This document shows positions 32,407-40,833 of a stretch of 64,000 nt of DNA, one piece after another. The DNA comes from an uncultured Bacteroidales bacterium (lineage in GTDB: Bacteria > Bacteroidota > Bacteroidia > Bacteroidales > Muribaculaceae). The notes beneath the pieces were generated by a model. It was given only the letters and a program-made list of their open reading frames with translations, was not told the origin of the DNA and ran no database searches. Numbering within the stretch: position 1 is the first letter of the stretch; each line of letters begins with the position of its first letter. Location: positions 1-64,000 of the forward strand of contig CATZGB010000007.1 in assembly GCA_958418815.1 (NCBI GenBank). The letters are read 5' to 3'. A program made the position numbers and the translations under genes.

Positions 32407-32480
32407 CGGGGTGTAGCTCAGTTGGTTAGAGTACGCGTCTGGGGGGCGTGAGGTCGCTAGTTCGAGTCTAGTCACCCCGA
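32407..32480 (+). tRNA. tRNA-Pro (anticodon GGG)
   Basis: A full cloverleaf: acceptor CGGGGTG pairs with CACCCCG plus discriminator A; D-arm GCTC/GAGT; anticodon stem CGCGT/GCGTG with loop CTGGGGG, giving anticodon GGG at positions 34-36 and G37; T-arm GCTAG/CTAGT with loop TTCGAGT. The C1-G72 start pair is typical of tRNA-Pro. CCA is not encoded. It decodes CCC and CCU codons and, with G36-G37, is a predicted substrate of TrmD. A terminator follows. Confidence 0.95.
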
Positions 32481-32490
32481 CAAAAGCAAA

Positions 32491-32535
32491 AGAGTTGGAA
32501 ATGAAGGAGTAATCCTCGATTCCAACTCTTTTTTT
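32491..32535 (+). terminator. Intrinsic terminator after tRNA-Pro
   Basis: Perfect 10-bp stem AGAGTTGGAA (32491-32500) / TTCCAACTCT (32520-32529) followed by seven T residues (32529-32535). The loop contains a small inner GGA..TCC pairing. Confidence 0.92.
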
Positions 32536-32620
32536 ATCCCCGTCTGGATGTCTGCGGCCCTATATGGCACTGCCAGGCCGCCTGACACATCCCCTCATCA
32601 TCATCAACGCAGATATTACT

Positions 32621-33721
32621 ATGGCGAAAACAGGCGACATCGTCAGGTTCCTCAGCTCGACAGGCGGAGGACGGATTGTTAGAATCGACGGGCAGATTGC
32701 CCATGTCGAGGAGGAAGACGGCTTCGAGACCCCCGTCTTGCTGAAAGAGCTCGTGGTGGTGACACCCGCGGGCGAGACAGCCTCGGGCCGCGACGCATTC
32801 GGCGGCACAGCCCAGGCGGCCCAGCGCAAGGAGGCCGAACGGCAGTCAAAATTCGTGGCCACGAAAATGCCCGAGGCGGAGAAGCCCGCACGCGTGGAGG
32901 AGACCCCCACAGGCGACAAAATCAACCTCGTGCTGGGCTTCCAGCCGGTCGAGATAAAACATCTGTCGACCACCACCTACGAGGCATACCTGGTCAACGA
33001 CTCCAACTATTTCCTCTACTTCACATTCCTGTCGAAAGCCGACGGCGACAAAGGCTGGACCACCCGTTTCGCCGGAGTCGTGGAGCCAAACATACAGCTC
33101 TTCCTGGAGGAACTTGACCGCGACCAGGCCGGAAGGCTCGACCGCGTGGCGGTGCAGTATGTGGCCTTCAAGCGCGACAAGGAGTTTCAGCTCAAGGCCC
33201 CGGTGGCGGTGGAGCGCCCCATGGATGTCACCAAGTTCTTCAAGCTCCACTGCTTCCATGACAACCCCTATTTCGACACACCGGTAATCGCGGTCGACAT
33301 CGTGAAGAACGACATCCCCCAGCGGCCCATGGTGTTCGACTCCTCATCGCTCGAGGACGCCATGAGGCAGAAACGCGCCGAAGACCGCAGGCCAACGCGC
33401 CAGCCGGTGAAAAAACGCGAGGCCGCCAAGGATGGCCCGCTGGTCATCGACCTCCATGTCAGCGAGCTGCTCGACGACACCCGGGGGCTGTCAAACGCCG
33501 ACATCCTCAACCTGCAGGTCGACACCTTCCGCAAGGTGATGGACGAGAACCTCCGCAACGCCGGCAAGAAGATAATCTTCATCCACGGCAAGGGGGAGGG
33601 GGTGCTGCGCCAGGCCCTCATGAAAGAGCTCAACTACCGCTACAAGGGACATGACATACAAGACGCCTCATTCCGCGAATACGGCTACGGGGCGACGCAA
33701 GTGACAATCCGCCACCATTGA
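32621..33721 (+). CDS. DUF2027 / Smr-domain protein
   Basis: A 366-residue cytoplasmic protein. MAKTGDIVRFLSSTGGGRIVRIDGQIAHVEEEDGF at the start is the DUF2027 Tudor-like domain, the middle (about 90-240) is a beta-rich ligand-like domain, and the C-terminal ~85 residues form an Smr domain with LVIDLHVSELL and IFIHGKGEGVLR (the DLHG-like and HGxG motifs of a nuclease or nucleic-acid-binding fold). An in-frame ATG at 32564 would add 19 residues unlike the family. In Bacteroidota this is a stand-alone relative of MutS2's Smr tail. It is followed after 4 bp by the EFR1 gene, so they are probably coupled. Confidence 0.9.
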   Translation: MAKTGDIVRFLSSTGGGRIVRIDGQIAHVEEEDGFETPVLLKELVVVTPAGETASGRDAFGGTAQAAQRKEAERQSKFVATKMPEAEKPARVEETPTGDKINLVLGFQPVEIKHLSTTTYEAYLVNDSNYFLYFTFLSKADGDKGWTTRFAGVVEPNIQLFLEELDRDQAGRLDRVAVQYVAFKRDKEFQLKAPVAVERPMDVTKFFKLHCFHDNPYFDTPVIAVDIVKNDIPQRPMVFDSSSLEDAMRQKRAEDRRPTRQPVKKREAAKDGPLVIDLHVSELLDDTRGLSNADILNLQVDTFRKVMDENLRNAGKKIIFIHGKGEGVLRQALMKELNYRYKGHDIQDASFREYGYGATQVTIRHH

Positions 33722-33725
33722 CCAT

Positions 33726-34520
33726 ATGATAATCTATTTCACCGGCACCGGCAACTCGCGCCTCGTGGCCGAGCGGCTTCACGAATGCTACTTCCCCGAC
33801 GACTCGCAACGCGACAAGCTTTACTGCCTCGAGGGGGACCGCCTGCTCCACCCCGGCCGGCAGCTGCTCGAGACCGCCGACGACTCGCTCGTCATATGGG
33901 TCTTCCCGGTCTACAGCTGGGGAGTCCCCCCGGTGGTGCTGCACTTCATCGACAAAGTGAGGTTCAAAGGAGCGGAGAAAGCACGACACTATATGGTCTG
34001 CACTTGCGGCGACGATGTCGGTCGCACCGATGACCAGTGGCGCCACCACATAGGCCGCCGGGGCTGGACCCCGCGCGGCGCATTCTCGGTGACGATGCCC
34101 AACACATATGTGTGCATGAAGGGATTCGACGTGGATTCACCCGACATCGAAGCCGGCAAACTGGCCGCGATGCCCGGGCGTGTCGATGAGATACGTCGCG
34201 CAATCGACCGGGGATTCGCCGACAGCGACCTCATACGCGGCAGTTGGGCCTGGTGGAAGACCAACCTGGTCTACGGCCTCTTCCGGGCCTTCAAGATGTC
34301 GCCCCTCCCATTCCGGGCCGACCCGGAGCGATGCACCTCCTGCGGACTGTGCGCGCGACAATGCCCGATGCTCAACATCAAGCTCAAAGACCGCCGCCCG
34401 CAATGGGGCCCGACATGCGCCATGTGTCTGCGCTGCTACCACCATTGCCCCGTCAAGGCCATCGCATACGGCAAGGAGACCGACGGCAAAGGTCAATACA
34501 AGCTCACCGCCGATTTCTGA
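33726..34520 (+). CDS. EFR1-family flavodoxin/ferredoxin protein
   Basis: A 264-residue cytoplasmic electron-transfer protein. The N-terminal part is a flavodoxin-like FMN fold (MIIYFTGTGNSRLVAERL with the phosphate-binding TGTGNS loop; VFPVYSWGVPPVV). The C-terminal part is a bacterial-type ferredoxin with two cysteine clusters, CTSCGLCARQCPM and CAMCLRCYHHCPV, each able to hold a 4Fe-4S centre. Both halves in one chain define the EFR1 group. The physiological partner is unknown. It directly follows the Smr gene and is followed by a 187-bp gap with the alpha-amylase promoter. Confidence 0.93.
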   Translation: MIIYFTGTGNSRLVAERLHECYFPDDSQRDKLYCLEGDRLLHPGRQLLETADDSLVIWVFPVYSWGVPPVVLHFIDKVRFKGAEKARHYMVCTCGDDVGRTDDQWRHHIGRRGWTPRGAFSVTMPNTYVCMKGFDVDSPDIEAGKLAAMPGRVDEIRRAIDRGFADSDLIRGSWAWWKTNLVYGLFRAFKMSPLPFRADPERCTSCGLCARQCPMLNIKLKDRRPQWGPTCAMCLRCYHHCPVKAIAYGKETDGKGQYKLTADF

Positions 34521-34603
34521 TTCCGACTGCAACCACCTAACGGTCAGCCACACCAAGGCTAGCCGTTAACGCTTTTTAACACACGCATTAAGCCAAAAAA
34601 GCC

Positions 34604-34611
34604 TAACTTTG
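34604..34611 (+). promoter_or_regulatory. -7 box (TAACTTTG) of the alpha-amylase gene
   Basis: Exact TAnnTTTG match, giving a 5' untranslated leader of roughly 90 nt. A TTTTTAAC stretch about 20 bases upstream could serve as the -33 element. Confidence 0.75.
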
Positions 34612-34707
34612 CAAAACCGGGAGTCAAGGCCACCGTCGTATCCTCCCGGCCATGAAAATGTCACAACTTATATCTTACCATACATCTAATTTCAACCATC
34701 ACTGCAA

Positions 34708-36960
34708 ATGAAATCATTCACCAAAGCGGCCATCGGACTGTGCGTGGCCGCCTCGATGTCACTGAGCGCCAACGCCATCGGCTGGCCTGCCGACTACGAG
34801 GGCGTGATGCTCCAGGGATTCTACTGGGACTCATACCAGGACACCAAATGGACCAACCTTGAAAGCCAGGCCGACGAGCTGAGCCAGTATTTCAAGCTCA
34901 TCTGGATTCCCAACAGCGGATACTGCGGAGGCAGCAACAACATGGGATACATGCCCATCTACTGGTTCACCAACCACAACTCATCTTTCGGCACCGAGGC
35001 GCAGCTCATCTCCATGATCAACACCTTCAAGGAGAAAGGCACCGGGATGATAGCCGACGTGGTGATCAACCACCGAAACGGCAAATCCAACTGGACCGAC
35101 TTCCCCGCCGAGGAGTGGAACGGCCAGACATGGTTCATCGGCCCAGAAGGGATATGCTGCAACGACGAAGTGGCCAACGCATCGGGGCAGGCCAAGCCCA
35201 CCGGCAACTATGACACCGGCGACAACTTCGACGGCGCGCGCGACCTCGACCACACCAACGCAAACGTGCAGAACAACTGCAAGAACTACTGCAAGGCCCT
35301 GCTCGAGAAATACGGCTACACCGGCTTCCGTTACGACATGGTCAAGGGCTACAGCGGCCAGTACAACAAAATATACAACCAGTATTCCCGCCCGACATTC
35401 TCCGTGGGTGAATACTGGGACGCGAGCTATGACGCGGTGGCAGCCTGGATAGAGGCCACCGGCAAGGAGTCGGCGGCGTTTGACTTCCCCGGCAAATACG
35501 CCATCAACGAGGCATTCTCGTCAAACGACATGTCCAAGCTCGTCTGGAAGGCCAACGGCACCACCGACCAGCCCGCCGGAATGATCCACTTCGGCTACAG
35601 CCAGTATGCCGTCACCTTCGTCGACAACCACGACACCTACCGCGACGGCTCGAAGTTCAACGGCAACGTGGTGGCCGCCAACGCGTTCATCCTCATGAGC
35701 CCCGGCACACCCTGTGTCTTCCTCCCTCACTATAAGGCCAACAAAGCCGCCATACAGACCCTCATCAACATCCGCAACGCCGTCGGCATCCACAACAACT
35801 CGGCCGTCAATGTGCTGCAAGCCTCACGCGACTGCTACATGGCCGAGGTGACCGGCAAGAACGGCAAGGCCGTGGTCAAGATAGGCTCGGCCATGGCGTC
35901 GCCCGCCGGCTACTCCGACAGCGACATCAAAGCCTCAGGCAACGGTTACTGCGTGTGGACCAAGACCGCAGTCCAGGGTGGCGGTGGCGGTGGCGGCCAG
36001 ACATCGTCGGCGCCCTCAAGCCTCTACCTCATGGGCAACCTCGCCCAAGGCTCATGGCAGACCAACGTAGGGGTGACCATGACCAAGAACGGCGACAAGT
36101 TCACCGCCGACAACGTCGAGCTGGTGGCCGTCACCGGTGAGACCAAGGCATTCTTCACATTCGTCACCGCCCTCGGCTCGACAGGTGCGTCGACCGAATG
36201 GGACTCCACAATCAACGCCAGCGACCGCTACGGCGCGGCTACCAAAGACGCTCCCGTCTCGGTTGGCGGTTCAGCCGCGATGAAACTCTTCGCAGCCGGA
36301 GTCGACGCCTCATCGGCCTACTCATGGGGCATCGAACCGGGCAAATACTCCATCACCGCCGACTTTGCCAGCATGACAATCACCATCGCCCCTGCCGGAC
36401 AGGGAGGTGGAGGCGGTGGCCAGGGTAGCGCCGACGCCCCCGCACAGCTCCACATACTGGGCAACCTCGAGGGCGCAAGCTGGCTGACCGACCAGGGTGT
36501 GACGATGACCAAGGAGGGGGACTGCTTCGTGGCCAAGAACGTGACCCTCACCGCTCCCGCCGAGTCTACCGACGGCTCATGCTACTTCACTTTCGTCACC
36601 ACGATGGGAGCAGACTGGGACGCTGTCAACATGGGCGGCGACCGTTATGGCGCGCCCTCCAAGGACCTCCCCCTCACCCCCGGCGTTGAAGGCCCGATGA
36701 AGAAATACACCCTCAACGTCGACGCCTCAGCCGCCCAGTCTTGGAAGATTCCCGCAGGCACCTACGACATCACCGCCGACTTCGCCAAGATGACCGTCAA
36801 GGCCGCCGTGGCTCAGAGCGGAGTCGAGGTGACAGTGGCCGACACCGATGAGGCCGCCCCGGTCTACTACAACCTCCAGGGTGTGCGCGTGGCCGAACCC
36901 GAGACAGGGCTCTACATCGTGGTGCGCGGCTCCAAGGTGACCAAGGAATATGTCCGCTGA
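34708..36960 (+). CDS. Secreted multi-domain alpha-amylase (GH13)
   Basis: A 750-residue exported starch hydrolase. A signal peptide ends near ANA (residue 23). The GH13 barrel (about 25-410) has the triad Asp210 (GFRYDMVKGY), Glu235 (VGEYWD) and Asp309 (VDNHDTYR), plus ADVVINHR. A poly-Gly linker then leads to two homologous ~125-residue beta-sandwich domains (each starting PSSLYLMGNL or PAQLHILGNL, with VTMTK and F(T/V)(F)VT repeats), separated by a second Gly-rich linker. They resemble SusE/SusF-like starch-binding modules. The tail YYNLQGVRVAEPETGLYIV..KEYVR is a C-terminal sorting-type domain shared with the protein at 62.3-63.8 kb. A hairpin follows the stop codon. Confidence 0.92.
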   Translation: MKSFTKAAIGLCVAASMSLSANAIGWPADYEGVMLQGFYWDSYQDTKWTNLESQADELSQYFKLIWIPNSGYCGGSNNMGYMPIYWFTNHNSSFGTEAQLISMINTFKEKGTGMIADVVINHRNGKSNWTDFPAEEWNGQTWFIGPEGICCNDEVANASGQAKPTGNYDTGDNFDGARDLDHTNANVQNNCKNYCKALLEKYGYTGFRYDMVKGYSGQYNKIYNQYSRPTFSVGEYWDASYDAVAAWIEATGKESAAFDFPGKYAINEAFSSNDMSKLVWKANGTTDQPAGMIHFGYSQYAVTFVDNHDTYRDGSKFNGNVVAANAFILMSPGTPCVFLPHYKANKAAIQTLINIRNAVGIHNNSAVNVLQASRDCYMAEVTGKNGKAVVKIGSAMASPAGYSDSDIKASGNGYCVWTKTAVQGGGGGGGQTSSAPSSLYLMGNLAQGSWQTNVGVTMTKNGDKFTADNVELVAVTGETKAFFTFVTALGSTGASTEWDSTINASDRYGAATKDAPVSVGGSAAMKLFAAGVDASSAYSWGIEPGKYSITADFASMTITIAPAGQGGGGGGQGSADAPAQLHILGNLEGASWLTDQGVTMTKEGDCFVAKNVTLTAPAESTDGSCYFTFVTTMGADWDAVNMGGDRYGAPSKDLPLTPGVEGPMKKYTLNVDASAAQSWKIPAGTYDITADFAKMTVKAAVAQSGVEVTVADTDEAAPVYYNLQGVRVAEPETGLYIVVRGSKVTKEYVR

Positions 36961-36995
36961 CGGCTGACAACACAGCATCATAACTGACCACATAA

Positions 36996-37051
36996 ACGGA
37001 TGCCATCCGGATGTCAATCCCATACGCGGATTCCATCAGGATGGCATCCGT
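36996..37051 (+). terminator. Hairpin after the alpha-amylase gene
   Basis: ACGGATGCCATCC (36996-37008) pairs perfectly over 13 bp with GGATGGCATCCGT (37039-37051); the loop is 30 bases. The sequence after it is only mildly T-rich. The arms share the GGATGCCATCC core with the inverted repeat near 29.1 kb. Confidence 0.6.
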
Positions 37052-37117
37052 AACTCTTTCAGGCCGCGCGGGAGGATGAAAGCCCCGGGATTTTTTGACC
37101 GGGTGGCGATTTATTCG

Positions 37118-37125
37118 TAGATTTG
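37118..37125 (+). promoter_or_regulatory. -7 box (TAGATTTG) of the helicase-nuclease gene
   Basis: Exact TAnnTTTG match 30 bases upstream of the GTG start codon, preceded by TTTTTTG about 20 bases further upstream. Confidence 0.65.
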
Positions 37126-37155
37126 TGTTGAAATCCAAAAACACATCCACCACCA

Positions 37156-40100
37156 GTGTTACAGATACAGAAAGCTTCGGCAGGTTCAGGCAAGACCTTC
37201 GCCCTGACACGCCAATACATAACCATGCTCCTGGGCCACCGCGACGCGGCGGGGCGGCCACGCCTTTACTCAGGCTCTGACTACGGTTTCCTCAAGCCCA
37301 AGCCCCATGGCCGCATCCTCGCCATCACATTCACCAACAAGGCGACCCAGGAGATGACCACCCGCATCATAAAGGAACTGAGCCTCCTGAGCGAGGCTGA
37401 CGGGAAAGGCAGCGGCCACCTGGAATACCTGACGAAGCTCTACGCCACCGACGCGGCCCGGATTTCGGAGGCCGCCAGGCGCGCCCTGGCCGACCTGCTC
37501 TTCAACTTCTCGTGGTTCAACGTCTCTACCATCGACTCATTCTTCCAGAATGTGTTGCGCATCTTCACCCGCGAGCTCGACCTGCCCGAGACCTTCAACC
37601 TTGAAATCGACGACCGTTACCCTGTGGCCGTCGCCATCGGCGAGATGCTCGGCTCAATCAACCTCCCCCCCTCATCACGCGACAAGGAGGGGGCCGCCCG
37701 CCTGAGGATGCTGCGCGCATGGCTCAGAAGCTATATGGACACCCTCATCGAGGAGGGGGCCAACGCCAATCTGCTGGCCCGGTCGTCGAGAATCAACCGG
37801 GCGCTCACCACCACAATCTCTTCCCTGCGCGGGGAGTCGTTCAAGACCAACAGCCGCGAGATACTCGACTACCTCTCCGACCCCGAGCGGATAGGACGCT
37901 TCGCCCGAGGGCTTTCCGGCTCGCTGACCAGGCTGAAAGACAGCGTGGTGGAGGCCGCCGCCGGGTTCATGGGGCTGGAGGAGGCCGAATGGCTCCCCAA
38001 GGCCCTGAGGGAAGACTACCTGGAGCGATGGGCCAACGGCGACTTCTCATTCTCCCCATTCGGCGGCAGCGGACGCAACACTCTGCCCAACGCCATACAG
38101 CCCGAAGGGAAACGCCACAACAAACTGCCCAAGGGAGCGGTATGGAGCGACGACATCGACAACCTGCTGGTCAGGGTGCTGAGCCTCGGGATGAGCTACT
38201 TCGAGAACGAGCAGTTTTACAACGTCTTGCGCCGCCAGATCTACCTGCTGGGGCTTTTCTCCGAGGCTTGCCGCCATATCGAGGAATACTGCCGCGACAA
38301 CGAGGCGTTTCTGCTGGGCGACACCAACTCGTTGCTGCGCAAGGTGATATGCGAGGCCGAGGCCCCGTTTGTCTACGAGCGTATCGGCTACATGATCAAC
38401 CACTTCCTGATAGATGAGTTCCAGGACACATCCGAGATGCAATGGGACAACCTCAGCCCGCTGGTCATGGAGAGCATGTCGCGCGACAACGACAACCTCA
38501 TAATCGGCGACGAGAAGCAATGCATTTATCGTTTCCGCAACTCCAACCCCGAACTTCTCGGCTCGAAGGTCGAGGGCTCAATCGGGGGACGGTTCGGGCA
38601 GGACAAAGTGAGCGTCGGCGGCACGACCATCGACCAGAACACCAACTGGCGCAGCTCGCGGGAGGTGGTGATGTTCAACAACTCCCTGTTCGCCTGCCTC
38701 GCCAGGCTTGCCGACCGGGGAATGGCCACACCTATGGCCACCTCCACCTACTCTGGCCTCATCCAGCAGGTGGCCGCGAAAAACCTCGGCTTCCACGGAT
38801 ATGTCAAGATTCTTTTCGGCCCTGAAAAGGACTTCATCCCCGACCCGCAGGAGACACCGCCCACCGACACCATACCGGCCAAGGGGATGGCGACCTGGAC
38901 CGAGGATGACATCCTGCGCCGGCTCGGCGCGGAGATAGACCGGCAGCTCACGGCCGGATACCACCCCCGCGACATCGCGGTGCTGGTGCGCACCCACGCC
39001 CAGGGGCAGGCGGTCATCTCCTACCTGCTCGACCTTATGTGCGACAGCTCCTGGGCCCACGGACATGTCGACATAATCTCGTCTGACGCGCTCGAAATCT
39101 CGACATCATCAGCCGTGCAGCTCGTCATAGGCATCCTCCGCCTGACCACCACCCCGCAATATGTGGTCGACACATCGCGCGAGCCTGAAGATGGCAGGCC
39201 GGTGATGAAACCCAATCCCGAATTCCTCCGCAACCGCCTGATCCACCGCTATGAGCTGTGTGTCTTTGACCAGACCGATGTCACCGGGCCTGACGGAATG
39301 CCGGTAATGGATGACGAAGGCAACCCCTTGCGCCGCCGCCTGACCCCCGAGGAGGCCCTGATGAAAGCGGTGGCCGCGACAGCCCCGCTACCCGGCGAGC
39401 CCAACCCCGACCCCCTGCAGCAACAGCTCGACAGCGAGTCATCCAAGGCCGGGGAGATGGACTGCCCGAGCCTCTTCGCCATCACCGAGCGGATAATCCG
39501 CGACTATGTGCCCGAGGAGTCGCGGCGTGAAGAAGCCGCCTTCCTGGCCGCCTTCCAGGACCTTGTGACCGACTTCGAGGAGCGGGGCGACACCGACGTG
39601 GAGAGCTTCCTGAAATGGTGGGACAGCCGCGGACGCTACGCCACCCTCCCGGCCCCCGAAGGGATGGACGCGATAAACGTCATGACCGTCCACCAGTCGA
39701 AAGGGCTGGAATTCGGCTGCGTGCATCTGCCCTTCTGCTCCAACGCCCTTGTCAAATATGACGGCGAGGACTGGTACCGGCTCGACCGCGAGGCGTTTCC
39801 AGGCATTCCGCCCGAGGATGTCCCCCCGCTTATCCCGCTGAAAAACCGCGCCTCCAACGCCAAGCTGCCGATGCTGGCCCCACAGACCCAGCGTTACGCC
39901 CAGCTGCAGATGGTCGACGGGATAAACGTGGCCTATGTGGCGTTCACCCGCGCGGTGAGCGAGCTGACGGTCTACGCCGACCCTGCCGCCGGACGGGGCG
40001 AGACCTTCGCCACCCTGCTGCTTGAGGCATGCCGCAGCCTCCATACCCAGGCCATCGGGTCATATGGCCTGACCGAGGAGGAAACACGGTGGGTCATACC

Positions 40101-40833
40101 CCTTGCGCCGCTGCTCACACAGTCGCCAACCGGGGAGACCACCCTCACCCTCGGCGAGCCCACCACCCCGCGCGACGCGGGAAAGGCAAAAGAAAGCCCC
40201 GCCGGACCGGAGGATGAGTCCCCCCGGGCCGACGGAGCCGCGAGAAAAGAAAATGATAGTATTTTCTATGCCGGAGACCCCGGCAGGCCGGCGTCATTCG
40301 ACGTGGAGATTCCCTATGAGGAAATCCTCGGGGAATACCGGGTGGAACGTCCTCCTGTGATGCTTCTCCCCGACGACGTGGAGCAGCAGGGGGTGTTCGA
40401 CATCACCGACGAGCGCCATCTTGGCAACTTCCTCCACGATGCCCTGTCGCGTGTGCGCCGCCTGACCGACCTCCCGCTGGCCGTGGAGCGGGCCGCCTAC
40501 CGCCGCGCGATTCCCGCTCGCGACTGGGAGCCTTACCTGCAACGCCTGTCAGCGGCCCTGGCCGACCCTCGGGTGCGACCCTGGTTTGAGGACTACACGC
40601 GGCTGATGAACGAAAGGCCACTGACCGCCCCGGAGGGGCTGCGCCGGCCCGACCGTGTGGTGGAGATGCCATCCGGGGAGGTGATAGTGGTCGACTACAA
40701 GTTCGGACAGCCGAGGAAGAAATACCGCGACCAGGTCAGGAGCTACATGGCCCTGCTGCAGCAATGCGGATACAAGCGGCTTCGCGGTTTCCTGTTCCAC
40801 CCCCTGACGGGGGAGCTGATTCCGGTAGACTAA
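37156..40833 (+). CDS. AddA/RecB-like UvrD helicase-nuclease
   Basis: A 1,225-residue superfamily 1A helicase with a C-terminal nuclease, the architecture of AddA. Walker A is ASAGSGKT (residues 7-14); ITFTNKATQEM, LIDEFQDTSEMQW, GDEKQCIYRFR and VMTVHQSKGLEF are further UvrD motifs. The C-terminal PD-(D/E)XK nuclease has Asp1180 and Lys1182 in VVDYKFG. It should process double-strand breaks for recombination. The start is GTG: the conserved IQKASAGSGKT begins only four codons later and no ATG precedes it. No AddB-like partner lies next to it. Its stop codon overlaps that of the convergent antiporter gene. Confidence 0.9.
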   Translation: MLQIQKASAGSGKTFALTRQYITMLLGHRDAAGRPRLYSGSDYGFLKPKPHGRILAITFTNKATQEMTTRIIKELSLLSEADGKGSGHLEYLTKLYATDAARISEAARRALADLLFNFSWFNVSTIDSFFQNVLRIFTRELDLPETFNLEIDDRYPVAVAIGEMLGSINLPPSSRDKEGAARLRMLRAWLRSYMDTLIEEGANANLLARSSRINRALTTTISSLRGESFKTNSREILDYLSDPERIGRFARGLSGSLTRLKDSVVEAAAGFMGLEEAEWLPKALREDYLERWANGDFSFSPFGGSGRNTLPNAIQPEGKRHNKLPKGAVWSDDIDNLLVRVLSLGMSYFENEQFYNVLRRQIYLLGLFSEACRHIEEYCRDNEAFLLGDTNSLLRKVICEAEAPFVYERIGYMINHFLIDEFQDTSEMQWDNLSPLVMESMSRDNDNLIIGDEKQCIYRFRNSNPELLGSKVEGSIGGRFGQDKVSVGGTTIDQNTNWRSSREVVMFNNSLFACLARLADRGMATPMATSTYSGLIQQVAAKNLGFHGYVKILFGPEKDFIPDPQETPPTDTIPAKGMATWTEDDILRRLGAEIDRQLTAGYHPRDIAVLVRTHAQGQAVISYLLDLMCDSSWAHGHVDIISSDALEISTSSAVQLVIGILRLTTTPQYVVDTSREPEDGRPVMKPNPEFLRNRLIHRYELCVFDQTDVTGPDGMPVMDDEGNPLRRRLTPEEALMKAVAATAPLPGEPNPDPLQQQLDSESSKAGEMDCPSLFAITERIIRDYVPEESRREEAAFLAAFQDLVTDFEERGDTDVESFLKWWDSRGRYATLPAPEGMDAINVMTVHQSKGLEFGCVHLPFCSNALVKYDGEDWYRLDREAFPGIPPEDVPPLIPLKNRASNAKLPMLAPQTQRYAQLQMVDGINVAYVAFTRAVSELTVYADPAAGRGETFATLLLEACRSLHTQAIGSYGLTEEETRWVIPLAPLLTQSPTGETTLTLGEPTTPRDAGKAKESPAGPEDESPRADGAARKENDSIFYAGDPGRPASFDVEIPYEEILGEYRVERPPVMLLPDDVEQQGVFDITDERHLGNFLHDALSRVRRLTDLPLAVERAAYRRAIPARDWEPYLQRLSAALADPRVRPWFEDYTRLMNERPLTAPEGLRRPDRVVEMPSGEVIVVDYKFGQPRKKYRDQVRSYMALLQQCGYKRLRGFLFHPLTGELIPVD

